Part shown: piece by piece, positions 8,335 through 16,937 of the stretch
Position numbering within the stretch: position 1 is the stretch's first letter
How the letters are laid out: each line of letters begins with the position of its first letter
Origin: Pantoea sp. BAV 3049
Lineage (GTDB): Bacteria; Pseudomonadota; Gammaproteobacteria; Enterobacterales; Enterobacteriaceae
DNA length: 64,000 nt
Assembly: GCF_009765445.1 (NCBI RefSeq)
Contig: NZ_WHOY01000031.1
Span: forward strand, 1,922,211 to 1,986,210
Reading direction: 5' to 3'
Program-made: the position numbers and the translations under genes
Notes under the pieces: model-generated
The model's input: the letters and a program-made list of their open reading frames with translations, nothing else
The model's database searches: none
Told to the model about the DNA's origin: nothing

Positions 8335-9669
8335 ATGAGCGAATTATTACGACTCGCCAGGCTGCTTTGCCTGGGGTTGTTCAGCATCAGTACGCCATTG
8401 ATGGCGAACTGCATTAAAGTGACCAGCACCAGCTCGCTCTCCAGCGATGCCATTGCGGCGGGCTACACCGCAGCCAGCTGGGCCGGAACCTGCGATACCT
8501 GTAACGCTAATATCGGCCTGCCAGCGGTGATCAGCATCAACGCCGGTGGCCATTTTCAGCCCTCAGGAACGCTGATTGCCAGTAGCGTCGGCAACTTCGT
8601 CACCAGTGCCAGCAATGTTGCCTATTCCAGTAATCAGATCCTCTTCCGCTGCCAGCTGGCAGATGCAAGCAGTCTGTTTGAGATGTACGCCACCAATGGA
8701 GACAACGAATACACCGGCATGTACGCCGCTTCCGAAGTGGATGGAGCCTATTACGACGTTGTGAAAAACGTCGCGGCAAGGCTGACCAATCTCTCAACCG
8801 GTGAGTATTACTCCCGCTACTGGAAACAGCGGGCGTTCACCGCCGACGACTGGTATCAGGACAGCCAGTATATTTATATTCCGGCCAGTGCATTCAGTAA
8901 CGTGTTGTATGAGCTGTTTAAAATTGACTCCACGGCTCACTACTACAACAGCTTCGCTTACTATGTGGATGGCTACTATCAGCCGCGAGGCTATATCGCA
9001 TTCAAAGGGCCCGGGCTGGATACCAACTCCCTGAAAGCGGGAATGGACTCTGCATACTATTGGTATGGTTTTTATCATAACTGGCCGGGCAGCTGGAACA
9101 CTTACCAGAAAGTGACCTGGGTGCGCGGTGCGTTCTGCCAGGTCAACGATTATCCTTCGCGAGTACCGCTGCCGGCCATAAGCGCCAATGTGTTGCGGGC
9201 AGGAGGCAGCAGCCAGGCCCCTTTCAATGTCAGTATTGAGTGCGAATCAGGTGCGATTTCCAGTACCAACAAATCCTCCGCTTCGGCTGCCAATGTGGCG
9301 ATGGGTTTTCTGGTTAATCAGCCTACCGCCGTTAGTACAGCGAGGACGCTGGGGCTGGCAAACAGCTCGGGGGGCCTGACCTGGCTACTGGATAATCAGT
9401 ACGGCAGCAGCGGCGTGGCCTCCGGTGTGGGCATCCGTATTTATAACCAAAATGGAAGCGCAATCAACCTCTTACCAGATAAGTCCAGTATGGGCACCGG
9501 CAACGCACGGGGTTGGTATGGCTACAAGGATCTGACCAGTCTGGTTTCGACAGGCGGCACCAGTATTTACAGCGGCGACTTCACGGCTTCGCTTGAAGCG
9601 ATCGACGGGCAAACCATAACGGCAGGGAGCGTGAATGCGCAATTACAGGTGGTGGTCAGTTTTCAGTAA
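8335..9669 (+). CDS. Fimbrial tip adhesin
   Basis: A 444-residue secreted protein with signal peptide (cleavage after PLMA, mature N-terminus NCIKV). A long unique N-terminal domain rich in Tyr and Asn, with paired cysteines (CDTCNAN, FRCQL), occupies about 23-280; this is the likely receptor-binding lectin domain. The C-terminal 150 residues look like a pilin domain (FNVSIECESG cysteine and the terminal beta-strand QLQVVVSFQ) that would plug into the fibre through a donor strand. Position after the usher and the two-domain size fit a FimH-like adhesin. The receptor cannot be told from sequence. The ATG follows AAAGGGA. Confidence 0.85.
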   Translation: MSELLRLARLLCLGLFSISTPLMANCIKVTSTSSLSSDAIAAGYTAASWAGTCDTCNANIGLPAVISINAGGHFQPSGTLIASSVGNFVTSASNVAYSSNQILFRCQLADASSLFEMYATNGDNEYTGMYAASEVDGAYYDVVKNVAARLTNLSTGEYYSRYWKQRAFTADDWYQDSQYIYIPASAFSNVLYELFKIDSTAHYYNSFAYYVDGYYQPRGYIAFKGPGLDTNSLKAGMDSAYYWYGFYHNWPGSWNTYQKVTWVRGAFCQVNDYPSRVPLPAISANVLRAGGSSQAPFNVSIECESGAISSTNKSSASAANVAMGFLVNQPTAVSTARTLGLANSSGGLTWLLDNQYGSSGVASGVGIRIYNQNGSAINLLPDKSSMGTGNARGWYGYKDLTSLVSTGGTSIYSGDFTASLEAIDGQTITAGSVNAQLQVVVSFQ

Positions 9670-10357
9670 TACCCACAGTATGGCGGTATTACTGATTTGT
9701 ATAGCAATACCGGGCTACGCGGTGGTGAACACCGACCGTACGCGCGTGGTGTTCAATTCCGATGAGATGGCCCAGTCGCTGCTGTTGGCGAATGACGATA
9801 TCGCCCCGGTGGTTATGCAGGTCTGGCTGGATGAGGGCGATCCCGTTTCTTCACCCGACAACAACCACACTCCGGTCGTCGCTCTGCCACCAGTGTTCAG
9901 AATGCTGCCGGGAGAAGTAAAATCCCTGCGTCTGATGCTCTCATCCAGGCAAAACTTGGCGGCCGGGCGGGAAAATCTCTTCTGGCTTAATTTGTATCAA
10001 ATCCCACCCGGCCAGCGGGCCAGCGATCAGGCTGAGCAGCAGGTTGTTATGCCATTGCGGCTGCGTTTAAAGGTGCTGGTACGGCCATCCGGCGTGGCAA
10101 CTTTGCAGGAAAAAGACGCTGAAAAGCTGCAATTTATTACCAGAGGAATGCGGTTACAGGTGACTAACCCAACCACCTGGTACATCAGTTTTACCGCCCA
10201 GCCCCGGGGACAACCAGCCATTGGCAATCTGATGGTCGCCCCAGGAGAAAGCCTCACGGTGCCACTTTCTCAGGTCATTTCAGCCGGAGAAGAGATGACC
10301 TATGAGGTGATTAACGACACAGGCAACCGCTGGGTTTATCAGACCCGGACGCACTAG
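9635..10357 (+). CDS. Second periplasmic fimbrial chaperone
   Basis: A 240-residue PapD-family chaperone with a signal peptide ending at about IPGYA. It has the motifs PPVFRMLPGE and ENLFWLNLYQIPPG of the first domain and a conserved second domain. It overlaps the adhesin gene by 35 bp; the ATG at 9635 is chosen because AGGGAG lies six bases upstream. A chaperone placed after the adhesin suggests it is dedicated to the adhesin, with the first chaperone serving the pilins. It is the last gene of the fimbrial operon. Confidence 0.92.
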   Translation: MRNYRWWSVFSNTHSMAVLLICIAIPGYAVVNTDRTRVVFNSDEMAQSLLLANDDIAPVVMQVWLDEGDPVSSPDNNHTPVVALPPVFRMLPGEVKSLRLMLSSRQNLAAGRENLFWLNLYQIPPGQRASDQAEQQVVMPLRLRLKVLVRPSGVATLQEKDAEKLQFITRGMRLQVTNPTTWYISFTAQPRGQPAIGNLMVAPGESLTVPLSQVISAGEEMTYEVINDTGNRWVYQTRTH

Positions 10358-10451
10358 TCCCTGGCTGGCAACATGATGTCCGTTTTTGGCCTTATTATCA
10401 CGACCCATCCCTGACATTATTGCGTTACAGCAAGTTGTCAGGAGTCCGGAA

Positions 10452-10994
10452 ATGTCCAAAAGTGTTCTTTTAGTGATTGACGCCCAGCAGTCCTTCTATC
10501 ATCGTGGTTATAAAGAGACGGTGGAAATGCCAGCCTTTGAGCGCAGCCTCAGCGCGCTGATTGGGGGCTGCCACGTTCGCGGCATTCCAATTGTTGATGT
10601 CTTCCATGTTGAGGAACACGGTGCTTTTTCACTGGCGTCCGGGCTGGTTGAACGGCTGCCCTTTCTTAACCATAAAGCCGTTAAAACTGTGCAGAAGCGT
10701 GTTCATAATGCACTGACTGAATCCGTACTCGATCCCTGGCTACGCGAGCAGCAGGTGGATCATCTGATCATCTGCGGCCTGCGTACCGAGCAATGCTGTG
10801 AAACCACGGCGCGGGTGGCTTCCGATCTGGGTTACCGGGTGACATTTGTGACCGAAGCAACCCTGACGTTCCCGATTTGCCATAACCGTTTAACTCTGAG
10901 CATCAGCGACCTGCGTCACCGGACCGAAAGCGTACTGATTAACCGCTTCGCCGTTATTCGTGACGTTGAGGAGTGCCTGCAGGAACTTTCATAA
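10452..10994 (+). CDS. Isochorismatase-like cysteine hydrolase
   Basis: A 180-residue cytosolic hydrolase of the isochorismatase/nicotinamidase superfamily. The catalytic Asp is in VLLVIDAQQSF near the N-terminus. The nucleophilic Cys is in the RTEQCCETTARVASD block near residue 115, the usual place. The family cleaves amide or vinyl-ether bonds; the substrate is unknown. AGGAG precedes the ATG at 10452. The next gene, a GlxA-type regulator, begins two bases after its stop, so the pair is one transcription unit, probably a small inducible detoxification or catabolic module. Confidence 0.88.
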   Translation: MSKSVLLVIDAQQSFYHRGYKETVEMPAFERSLSALIGGCHVRGIPIVDVFHVEEHGAFSLASGLVERLPFLNHKAVKTVQKRVHNALTESVLDPWLREQQVDHLIICGLRTEQCCETTARVASDLGYRVTFVTEATLTFPICHNRLTLSISDLRHRTESVLINRFAVIRDVEECLQELS

Positions 10995-10995
10995 A

Positions 10996-11916
10996 ATGAC
11001 GACATCGGTGTGGTTTTTGACGTTGCCCGGCGTGATGACGCTGGATATTACCGGCCCGGCAGAAACACTGAAACTGGCCGGCGGTGCCTTCTCACTGCGT
11101 TATATCGGCCCGGATGCCAGCGTAATGACCTCCACTGATATGCAGATCGGCGGCATTGAACCGCTGCCGGAAAACCTGCCTGAAGGCTGCCTGCTGGTAG
11201 TGCCTGGCGTCTGTGATTCCGGCATCTGGTTTGACACGCCTCAGGCCATCAGCGCACGCAACTGGCTGATGCGCATGCAATCCGCCATTCATGACAGAAA
11301 AATCACACTGCTATGCATTTGCTCGGGAGCGCTACTGGCAGCCCGCTCAGGTTTACTAAACGGGGTGCAATGCACCACCCATCATGAAGTGATAACCCGG
11401 CTTAAAATCGCCGAACCAGCCGCGATTGTGAAAGAAAACAGGATATTTATCGAAGATCGTGGCATCTGGACCAGCGCCGGAATTACTGCCGGGATAGATC
11501 TCTCACTGCATCTGATTAATCGCCTGTGCGGCTCGCAGATGGCGCTCAGCGTGGCAAGGGAAATGGTTGTTTATTTCCGTCGTTCAGGCGATGACCCGCA
11601 GCTTTCACCCTGGCTGCGCTATCGTAATCATCTGCACCCGGCCATCCACCGAACCCAGGATTTACTGGGGAACCAGCCCGAACACGACTGGCAGATGGAA
11701 GAGATTGCCTCCCGCGTGCATGTCAGCGCCCGCCATCTGGCACGCCTGTTCCGGCAGCATCTGGGGATCAGCGTGAGGGAATATCATGAGCAACTGAGGC
11801 TGGCGATTGCACAACAGAGATTGCAGCAGGGCGAAGGGGCAGAAAAAGCCGCCCTGTCGGCCGGATTCTCCTCTTCCCGCCAGCTTCGCCGCGCACTGCA
11901 GCGTTCGCAAAAATAG
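10996..11916 (+). CDS. GlxA family transcriptional regulator (DJ-1/PfpI + AraC HTH)
   Basis: A 306-residue regulator. Residues 1-170 form a DJ-1/PfpI-like sensor domain with the nucleophile-elbow cysteine motif LLCICSGALLAARSG. Residues about 215-306 are an AraC-type double helix-turn-helix (EIASRVHVSARHLARLFRQ, then the second helix pair at ALSAGFSSSRQLRRAL). It probably controls the hydrolase gene with which it is co-transcribed. The ligand is unknown. Confidence 0.9.
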   Translation: MTTSVWFLTLPGVMTLDITGPAETLKLAGGAFSLRYIGPDASVMTSTDMQIGGIEPLPENLPEGCLLVVPGVCDSGIWFDTPQAISARNWLMRMQSAIHDRKITLLCICSGALLAARSGLLNGVQCTTHHEVITRLKIAEPAAIVKENRIFIEDRGIWTSAGITAGIDLSLHLINRLCGSQMALSVAREMVVYFRRSGDDPQLSPWLRYRNHLHPAIHRTQDLLGNQPEHDWQMEEIASRVHVSARHLARLFRQHLGISVREYHEQLRLAIAQQRLQQGEGAEKAALSAGFSSSRQLRRALQRSQK

Positions 11917-11919
11917 CAG

Positions 11920-12915
11920 TCAGCTTACGTAATGACGTGTATCCAGCCGCCTTAATCCCACCGCCAGCAGCAGGCTCCCTGCCAGCGTGACAATAAACAC
12001 TACCGGGATATCCAGCAGCGGATGCGAGGTGTTATCGAGATGATGGGTGCGCATAAAGTGGATAAACAGTGCATGAAAACCGTATATGGGCAAAGAATTA
12101 CGCGAAATGGTGGCTAAAATCGGCAATGGTCGCTGATTGAGGCAGTTTTTAAAAAAAATCAGCAGGCTGATTGCAGCCACAAAGACCACCGGCCCACAGT
12201 ACAGATACCAGGTATCGGCAAAGGCGCCATTTATCGCCATTTGCTTCTTTGTCCCCATAGCAATTCCCACTACGCAGGCCAGAAAGACCCCCCCGGCAAT
12301 CCAGCTCACGCCCGGCTTATCAGTATCCATCACGCCAATTGCCCGGCCAAACAGCGCGTACAGCACGTAATAAAAACTGTCACCGCTGATATACAGATTC
12401 AGCGGCAGCCAGTGAAACGGCCCGATGGACTGATCGACAGTATTGGGGTTGGCCAGCACCGCAAGGATTAACGTGACCATGGCAAGATACCCGGCCCGTG
12501 CTGGCTTGACCTGGATCAGCGGCGAAAGCATGTAGATGGCAATAATGGCGAAGAAAAACCAAAGATGATAGAACACCGGTTTTTGCAGCAGATGACGAAT
12601 TGAGAGGCCTTCACTGATTGGCGTCAGCCAGGTGATGTAAGCCAGTGCGACGGCGCTGTAAAATACCAGACAGAGCACTATCCGCAGAAAATGGCGGCCC
12701 TGAGCGCTGCGTTCACCAAAAAACAAATAGCCTGAAACCATAAAAAACAGCGGCACACAGACCCGCGAAGCGGAGTTGAGCAGATTGGAAAGGTCCCAGG
12801 TGTGTTCGCCGATGGCCGTACTGTTAGTTACGTACCAGGTGGTAGTATGGATCATGATGACCATCAGGCAGGCCACGGCCCGCAGATTATCAACCCAGCC
12901 GATCTTTTCCTTCAT
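11920..12915 (-). CDS. wecH: WecH-type O-acetyltransferase
   Basis: A 331-residue integral membrane acyltransferase of the acyltransferase-3 family, the same length as E. coli WecH (YiaH). It is strongly similar along its length (WVDNLRAVACLMVIMIHTTT at the start, SASRVCVPLFFMVSGYLFF, PVFYHLWFFFAI, FADTWYLYCGPVVF). About ten membrane spans are visible, with the early His in the first helix that is typical of the family. WecH O-acetylates enterobacterial common antigen using acetyl-CoA. GAGGG precedes the ATG at 12915. It is convergent with the GlxA-type gene, three bases apart. Confidence 0.93.
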   Translation of the reverse strand: MKEKIGWVDNLRAVACLMVIMIHTTTWYVTNSTAIGEHTWDLSNLLNSASRVCVPLFFMVSGYLFFGERSAQGRHFLRIVLCLVFYSAVALAYITWLTPISEGLSIRHLLQKPVFYHLWFFFAIIAIYMLSPLIQVKPARAGYLAMVTLILAVLANPNTVDQSIGPFHWLPLNLYISGDSFYYVLYALFGRAIGVMDTDKPGVSWIAGGVFLACVVGIAMGTKKQMAINGAFADTWYLYCGPVVFVAAISLLIFFKNCLNQRPLPILATISRNSLPIYGFHALFIHFMRTHHLDNTSHPLLDIPVVFIVTLAGSLLLAVGLRRLDTRHYVS

Positions 12916-13211
12916 TACACCCTCATTGCCGTGCATCAATGCGTATTGAGCGTAGCGCGGTGGAGAGTGTTCAACAACCTCAGAACCCAGAAATCAGACA
13001 GACCCGGAAAGGGACGGAGAAAAAAAGTAACTGACCGGTAAATCGCCGGGGTCGAAGTGTTCGACCCACTCATTTTTCTCCTCCGGGCTTTCCCTGGGTC
13101 GGCGCGGAAATCTCTGTGTAGTTGAAGTCAAAGAATAAGAAAATTAAAACTATTACGCCCTGACATTACAATGTGGCCTGTTTTTCAGGCTCTCAGGTAC
13201 GCTGCGGACTT
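12916..13211. other. Intergenic region upstream of wecH
   Basis: About 300 bp with no gene that I can support. It contains the wecH promoter region and the tail beyond the CaiF/GrlA-like gene. Confidence 0.4.
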
Positions 13212-13661
13212 TTATTTAATCACAGGCGCTTGTCGGGACAGAACCCAACGCCAATTTTCCTTCCGTTCCAGACATTGATGCGCTTTCAGGCTGCTTCGTC
13301 TGACGTTAGGTTCTGTTTTGCCATGGCTTTCTTCCAGGCAAACTCGCTGAACTTTCAGCTGTTGCCGGTATCTGCCTGTATTCTGCATCCTTGTCTTGCG
13401 GGTAAGGCATTCAATCCGCTCATTGTGGCGCAGGATGTATGAGATTTGAAAGGAAGCCCGCCGTTCGGTAATGGCAAAGACATCCGAGATTTGCTGACGA
13501 TCAACCCAGTCATTCTGCTGTGAACACCACAGTGCAATCAGGATATAGAGTGGTTTGTCAGCATGAGACTGAAGGGACAGTGGCACATTTGCACTGTCAT
13601 GGTTTCGCTGTTTCACTGCTTTACGCAGTGCAGGTGAATTCCCTTCATGATGTAAATTCAC
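13212..13661 (-). CDS. CaiF/GrlA-like transcriptional regulator
   Basis: A 149-residue protein whose central block (DKPLYILIALWCSQQ, WVDRQQISDVF, ERRASFQISYILRHN) fits the CaiF/GrlA DNA-binding family. These small regulators are often tied to fimbriae, virulence islands or carnitine genes. The start is set at a GTG at 13661 because a strong GGAGG lies eight bases upstream; longer frames run back into a separate dead gene. The last 25 residues, rich in Lys, Arg and Trp, have no family match that I recognise. It sits directly downstream of a decayed beta-barrel gene on the same strand and may have been its partner. Confidence 0.72.
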   Translation of the reverse strand: MNLHHEGNSPALRKAVKQRNHDSANVPLSLQSHADKPLYILIALWCSQQNDWVDRQQISDVFAITERRASFQISYILRHNERIECLTRKTRMQNTGRYRQQLKVQRVCLEESHGKTEPNVRRSSLKAHQCLERKENWRWVLSRQAPVIK

Positions 13662-13734
13662 ATCCTTATCCTCCAACGGTGTAAAAAACCCTGTCCCCAA
13701 TAAAGACGTCGAGGCAGGGTGGGTGATAACACTT

Positions 13735-13938
13735 TTACCAGTTGTAGCCCGTGCCCACGGCCGCCTGTCATGGACGTTCGATGTCTCCGCCTTTGGTGTA
13801 ATCGAATCCGGCATAGCCACTGATGCTTTCGTTAAGCTTCAGTTCAGCCAAACCAGCGGTATTCGTGTTGATTTGCTTCCAGGAAGTCCCGCTTGCTGCA
13901 CCACTGGCCCAGGCCAAATCCGCTCCTCTTTTTTTCAT
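13735..13938 (-). pseudogene. C-terminal fragment of an autotransporter-like beta-barrel
   Basis: The frame reads from MKKRGADL through ELKLNESISGYAGFDYTK and GGDIERP, then hits TGA where a Trp codon (TGG) would be expected. It resumes in frame with QAAVGTGYNW and a stop at 13735. Alternating amphipathic strands, the GYAG-DYT motif and a terminal aromatic residue are hallmarks of the last strands of an autotransporter or Omp barrel. Only about 65 residues are left, so the passenger and most of the barrel are gone. It is a relic. Confidence 0.7.
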
Positions 13939-14740
13939 CACTGCAATTCCTTTTCTTATAAAAAAGACGCACATGGACTTGTTTAAATAGACCTTGTTTA
14001 TTATCGGAAGTAGGTTAATCGGCGGAATGAATCTCCTGATTAATTAATGCCGATTTAGCGTCTCTAACCAGAGGGGTTGTTGAGAGGAAACCTGGGGTAG
14101 AGACCATTTATATTTCCCGACAAAGGGTTCAGTCAGGTTAAATATCAAGGTGAGTCTGAAAATTGCAGGCAAAGAGTGTAAAACAAGTAATTTTAATCGT
14201 CATGATCAATATTATTGATAAAAACAATAAATTAATCAAAATTTAATAACAACCTTATTCATGCAACTTGCATAAAATAAATGCATTTTTAATCAAACTG
14301 GACTGACAATAATGACGCACGTCGCCAACGAATATTTCATATTATTTCTATAACTATCAATTTATTAAACAAATACCCACTGAAAAAATCCGTGCATAAA
14401 CCTCTCGCGGCATGAGGGTAGATATCCTTTGAGTCGCAGGTTGTCCATAAAAATAATTACTCCATTTTTTACAATAAAAAATAACAACAAGCCCTATTTA
14501 AACATTATTCATGAACAGGAATATGAATAGAAATGATAATTTCAACATTCTTTGATTAGCGACTTTACTATAGACCCCAACCATAATTGAGGCACCGATC
14601 CCAATTTTGAAATAATATTTTAACTGACCACCAGAATATGCCTGACACAACAGGTTAATAGATCTGATGTTGCTCTGATTTGACAAGATGTATTATAAAT
14701 TTCATTTATAGCCTGGGATAAACACGGTGAGGGAATTGTG
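13939..14740. other. AT-rich intergenic region, no supported gene
   Basis: About 800 bp of markedly AT-rich DNA. Short frames exist (one of 62 codons from a TTG at 14686 on the minus strand), but none has a convincing start or family. The low GC fits horizontally acquired or decaying DNA. It ends at the selC-end-like repeat at 14741. Confidence 0.5.
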
Positions 14741-14754
14741 TGGCGGAAGATCAC
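14741..14754. repeat. Partial copy of selC 3' end (14 bp)
   Basis: TGGCGGAAGATCAC is identical to the first 14 bases of the repeat at 2971 and 1101 and has the same orientation. GGGAATT also precedes both this copy and the selC copy, 7-20 bp to the left. The stop codon of the truncated enolase-superfamily gene lies inside this repeat. Confidence 0.65.
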
Positions 14755-15083
14755 CGCAGCCCGACGTAAAAAAGCGCCGGGTCCTTCGCCAGCGAGCGAC
14801 TGATTTCACCCGGCTCAACGCGGTACTCCAATACCCGTGCATTTTCGATAGCGCAAAGGAAGTGCAGCGAGGCTGCAGTATTGATGTCAGTGTTGAAGTT
14901 ATGATTGCAGACTTTGCGGCCACGACTGTAGGTATAGTGAGCAATTTCAATCGCCTGGGTAAAGCCGGTACGGGTAAGGTCAATAGGCACGATATCGATA
15001 CCCCCTTCATCGATCAGGCGCTGGAAGCCCACCACCGTACACTCCTGCTCGCCCGCTGCAATGAACGAAATCCGACCTGCGCA
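14751..15083 (-). pseudogene. Enolase-superfamily gene remnant
   Basis: About 110 residues survive from the C-terminal half of a mandelate racemase/muconate lactonizing enzyme-type dehydratase. They include RISFIAAGEQECTVVGFQRL (barrel strand with the AAGE glutamate), DIVPIDLTRTGFT, and KVCNHNFNTDIN with the active-site His region. It then runs VLEYRVEPGEISRSLAKDP and is cut short. The N-terminal three quarters are missing, and the 3' end is cut by the 14-bp selC-like repeat that supplies the stop. Such enzymes handle sugar acids. It is not functional. Confidence 0.82.
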
Positions 15084-15232
15084 GAACGTAAACGATTTTC
15101 TGATGACAGACCTGCGCCGGTTTATTCCTGCTTTAATCGATGATAAAACAGGTCCGTTTCGGGTATTACTGCGATTTCCGTTATGAGAGGTTTGCGCGTA
15201 TTATTGGCAAAAATTAACTGATACCTCTCCTG

Positions 15233-15973
15233 ATGAAAGACTTCGCCCCACTACTCGACCGACTGAAATTACAGCTCACCGCCAGAGAAAAAAAACCGCT
15301 GTACCAGCGATTTGTCGCGGTGATTAAAAATGAAGTCCTTCAGGGTTCGCTGCGTCAGGATGATATTCTGCCCAGCGAGCGCGAGTTCAGCCAGCAGCTG
15401 CAAATATCCCGAATTACCGTACGTAAGGCGCTGGCGGAACTGGAAAAAGAAGGTGTGGTGGTGCGGGCGCGTGGTTACGGTACACAGATCGCCAGCCCAA
15501 TGGAATATTCGCTAAAGGAACCAAAAGGCTTCTCCCGTCAGGTCCTGATGAAGGGAAAAACGCCTGCCACCACCTGGATTAACAAAAGCGTGGTCCCCTG
15601 CGATAAAGAGATCGCTGGCTGGCTGAAGCTGGAGCCAGGCAGCGACGTTTTTCTGCTGAAGCGCATTCGTTACGTTGACGATCAGGCCGTGTCGATTGAG
15701 GAGTCATGGGTTCCCGCCGCGCTGATAGATCGGGTCGAGGATATTGATATTTCGCTGTATGACTATTTTCTGCAGCGCAACATCCGGCCGGTACAAACTA
15801 AAAGTCGCGTCAGTGCACGGATGCCCGATGAAGACATCCGCTCACACATTTCCCTGCCCGATAACGTGCCGATCCTGGTTATCAGCCAGCTGGCTCTGGA
15901 TGAGCAGGCCACGCCGCTGGAGTACAGCATCAGCTACTGCCGCAGCGATATGTACACGTTTATTGCTGAGTAA
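15233..15973 (+). CDS. yegW: GntR/HutC family regulator YegW
   Basis: A 246-residue regulator with an N-terminal winged helix (residues about 20-90: LPSEREFSQQLQISRITVRK) and a C-terminal UTRA ligand-binding domain (FLLKRIRYVDDQAVSIEESW, ARMPDEDIRSHI, YSISYCRSDMYTF). It resembles E. coli YegW throughout. As in E. coli it is convergent with the yegTUV genes; the two 3' ends overlap by 14 bp. It presumably represses yegTUV in response to a sugar or nucleoside-derived ligand. The ATG at 15233 has only a weak ribosome binding site. Confidence 0.9.
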   Translation: MKDFAPLLDRLKLQLTAREKKPLYQRFVAVIKNEVLQGSLRQDDILPSEREFSQQLQISRITVRKALAELEKEGVVVRARGYGTQIASPMEYSLKEPKGFSRQVLMKGKTPATTWINKSVVPCDKEIAGWLKLEPGSDVFLLKRIRYVDDQAVSIEESWVPAALIDRVEDIDISLYDYFLQRNIRPVQTKSRVSARMPDEDIRSHISLPDNVPILVISQLALDEQATPLEYSISYCRSDMYTFIAE

Positions 15974-16937
15974 TGTGCCGCTGCCAGTGGACGGAAAGTT
16001 CGCTCCTGTCTGGTGCGCAGTCACCGCCACGGTGCGCCACCACATAGGACGCCACTGCGTTACCTAACATCACCGCTTCTCCCAGCGTCCATCCCGATGC
16101 CAGGCCAGCCAGCACCCCGCCTGCATGGCTGTCGCCAGCGCCAATAGTATCCACCACCGTAGTGGTAAGCGCCGGCACCCAACCTGAACGATCGGCGCTG
16201 ACATAACCCGCCCCTTCACTGTCCATCCTGACGATAAGCCCACTGTCGAAATGCTCGCGCCAGTCTGCCATCAGCTGCTGGCTTCCAGCCGTTCCTTTGC
16301 CCACCAGCCTTTCACTCATCAGCCCGGCCTCCTGGCGGTTAAGCGTGACCAGCGGCTTCAGGGCCATCACGCGCTGAAACAAATTGTCTGAAATAACCGC
16401 CAGCCGCGGGCCGAAATCGATCAACAACTGGTGTAAACCACGCTGCGCTTCAAGCCACGCGACCAGCCTCTCGCCGCTGGCGGCAGTCAGCTGATAGCCT
16501 GAGAGGTAGATCCAGCTCCGCTCTGGCAGTACAAATTGCGCCAGCATCGCCTCATCCCACTGATTCTCGACCCCGCTGACCGAAAGAAAGGTTCGCTCAC
16601 CGTCAGGCTCCACCAACGCCAGGCACCAGCCGTTGTCGCCTTTATCGGTATGAACCGGAGAGGTAATGCCGTACTCCGCCATTTTGGCCGCCACAATTCC
16701 CGCCCAGATGCCTTTGCCTACCGGTAATGCGTTGGTCGCCTCAATCCCCAGCCGGTGCAGGGCAATTGCCACATTCAGCGCGCAACCGCCCACGTTTATT
16801 CCCTGCTGGTGCAGCTCAATATCGCTGCCCCGGTGGGGTAGCGAATAAGCATCGGCAATCACATCCACTACGGCGGCACCCATCACACAAACCGGCGTAC
16901 AGCCAGCCAGACGCGGCAAGTCATTATGCGTGATCAT
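15960..16937 (-). CDS. yegV: PfkB family sugar or nucleoside kinase YegV
   Basis: A 325-residue ribokinase/PfkB-family kinase. The N-terminal substrate motif (GGCALNVAIALHRLG) and the C-terminal signature with the catalytic Asp (DTIGAGDSHAGGVLAG) are both intact. It phosphorylates a sugar or nucleoside with ATP; the exact substrate of YegV is not established. The start is at the ATG at 16937, behind AGGAGG, overlapping the end of yegU by 14 bp; the longer upstream frame is noise from yegU. It is third in the yegTUV operon. Confidence 0.92.
   Translation of the reverse strand: MITHNDLPRLAGCTPVCVMGAAVVDVIADAYSLPHRGSDIELHQQGINVGGCALNVAIALHRLGIEATNALPVGKGIWAGIVAAKMAEYGITSPVHTDKGDNGWCLALVEPDGERTFLSVSGVENQWDEAMLAQFVLPERSWIYLSGYQLTAASGERLVAWLEAQRGLHQLLIDFGPRLAVISDNLFQRVMALKPLVTLNRQEAGLMSERLVGKGTAGSQQLMADWREHFDSGLIVRMDSEGAGYVSADRSGWVPALTTTVVDTIGAGDSHAGGVLAGLASGWTLGEAVMLGNAVASYVVAHRGGDCAPDRSELSVHWQRHITQQ

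Noticed and set aside
14498-14686. A 62-codon frame on the minus strand
   Set aside because: It starts at TTG without a convincing ribosome binding site, lies in very AT-rich DNA and matches no family.
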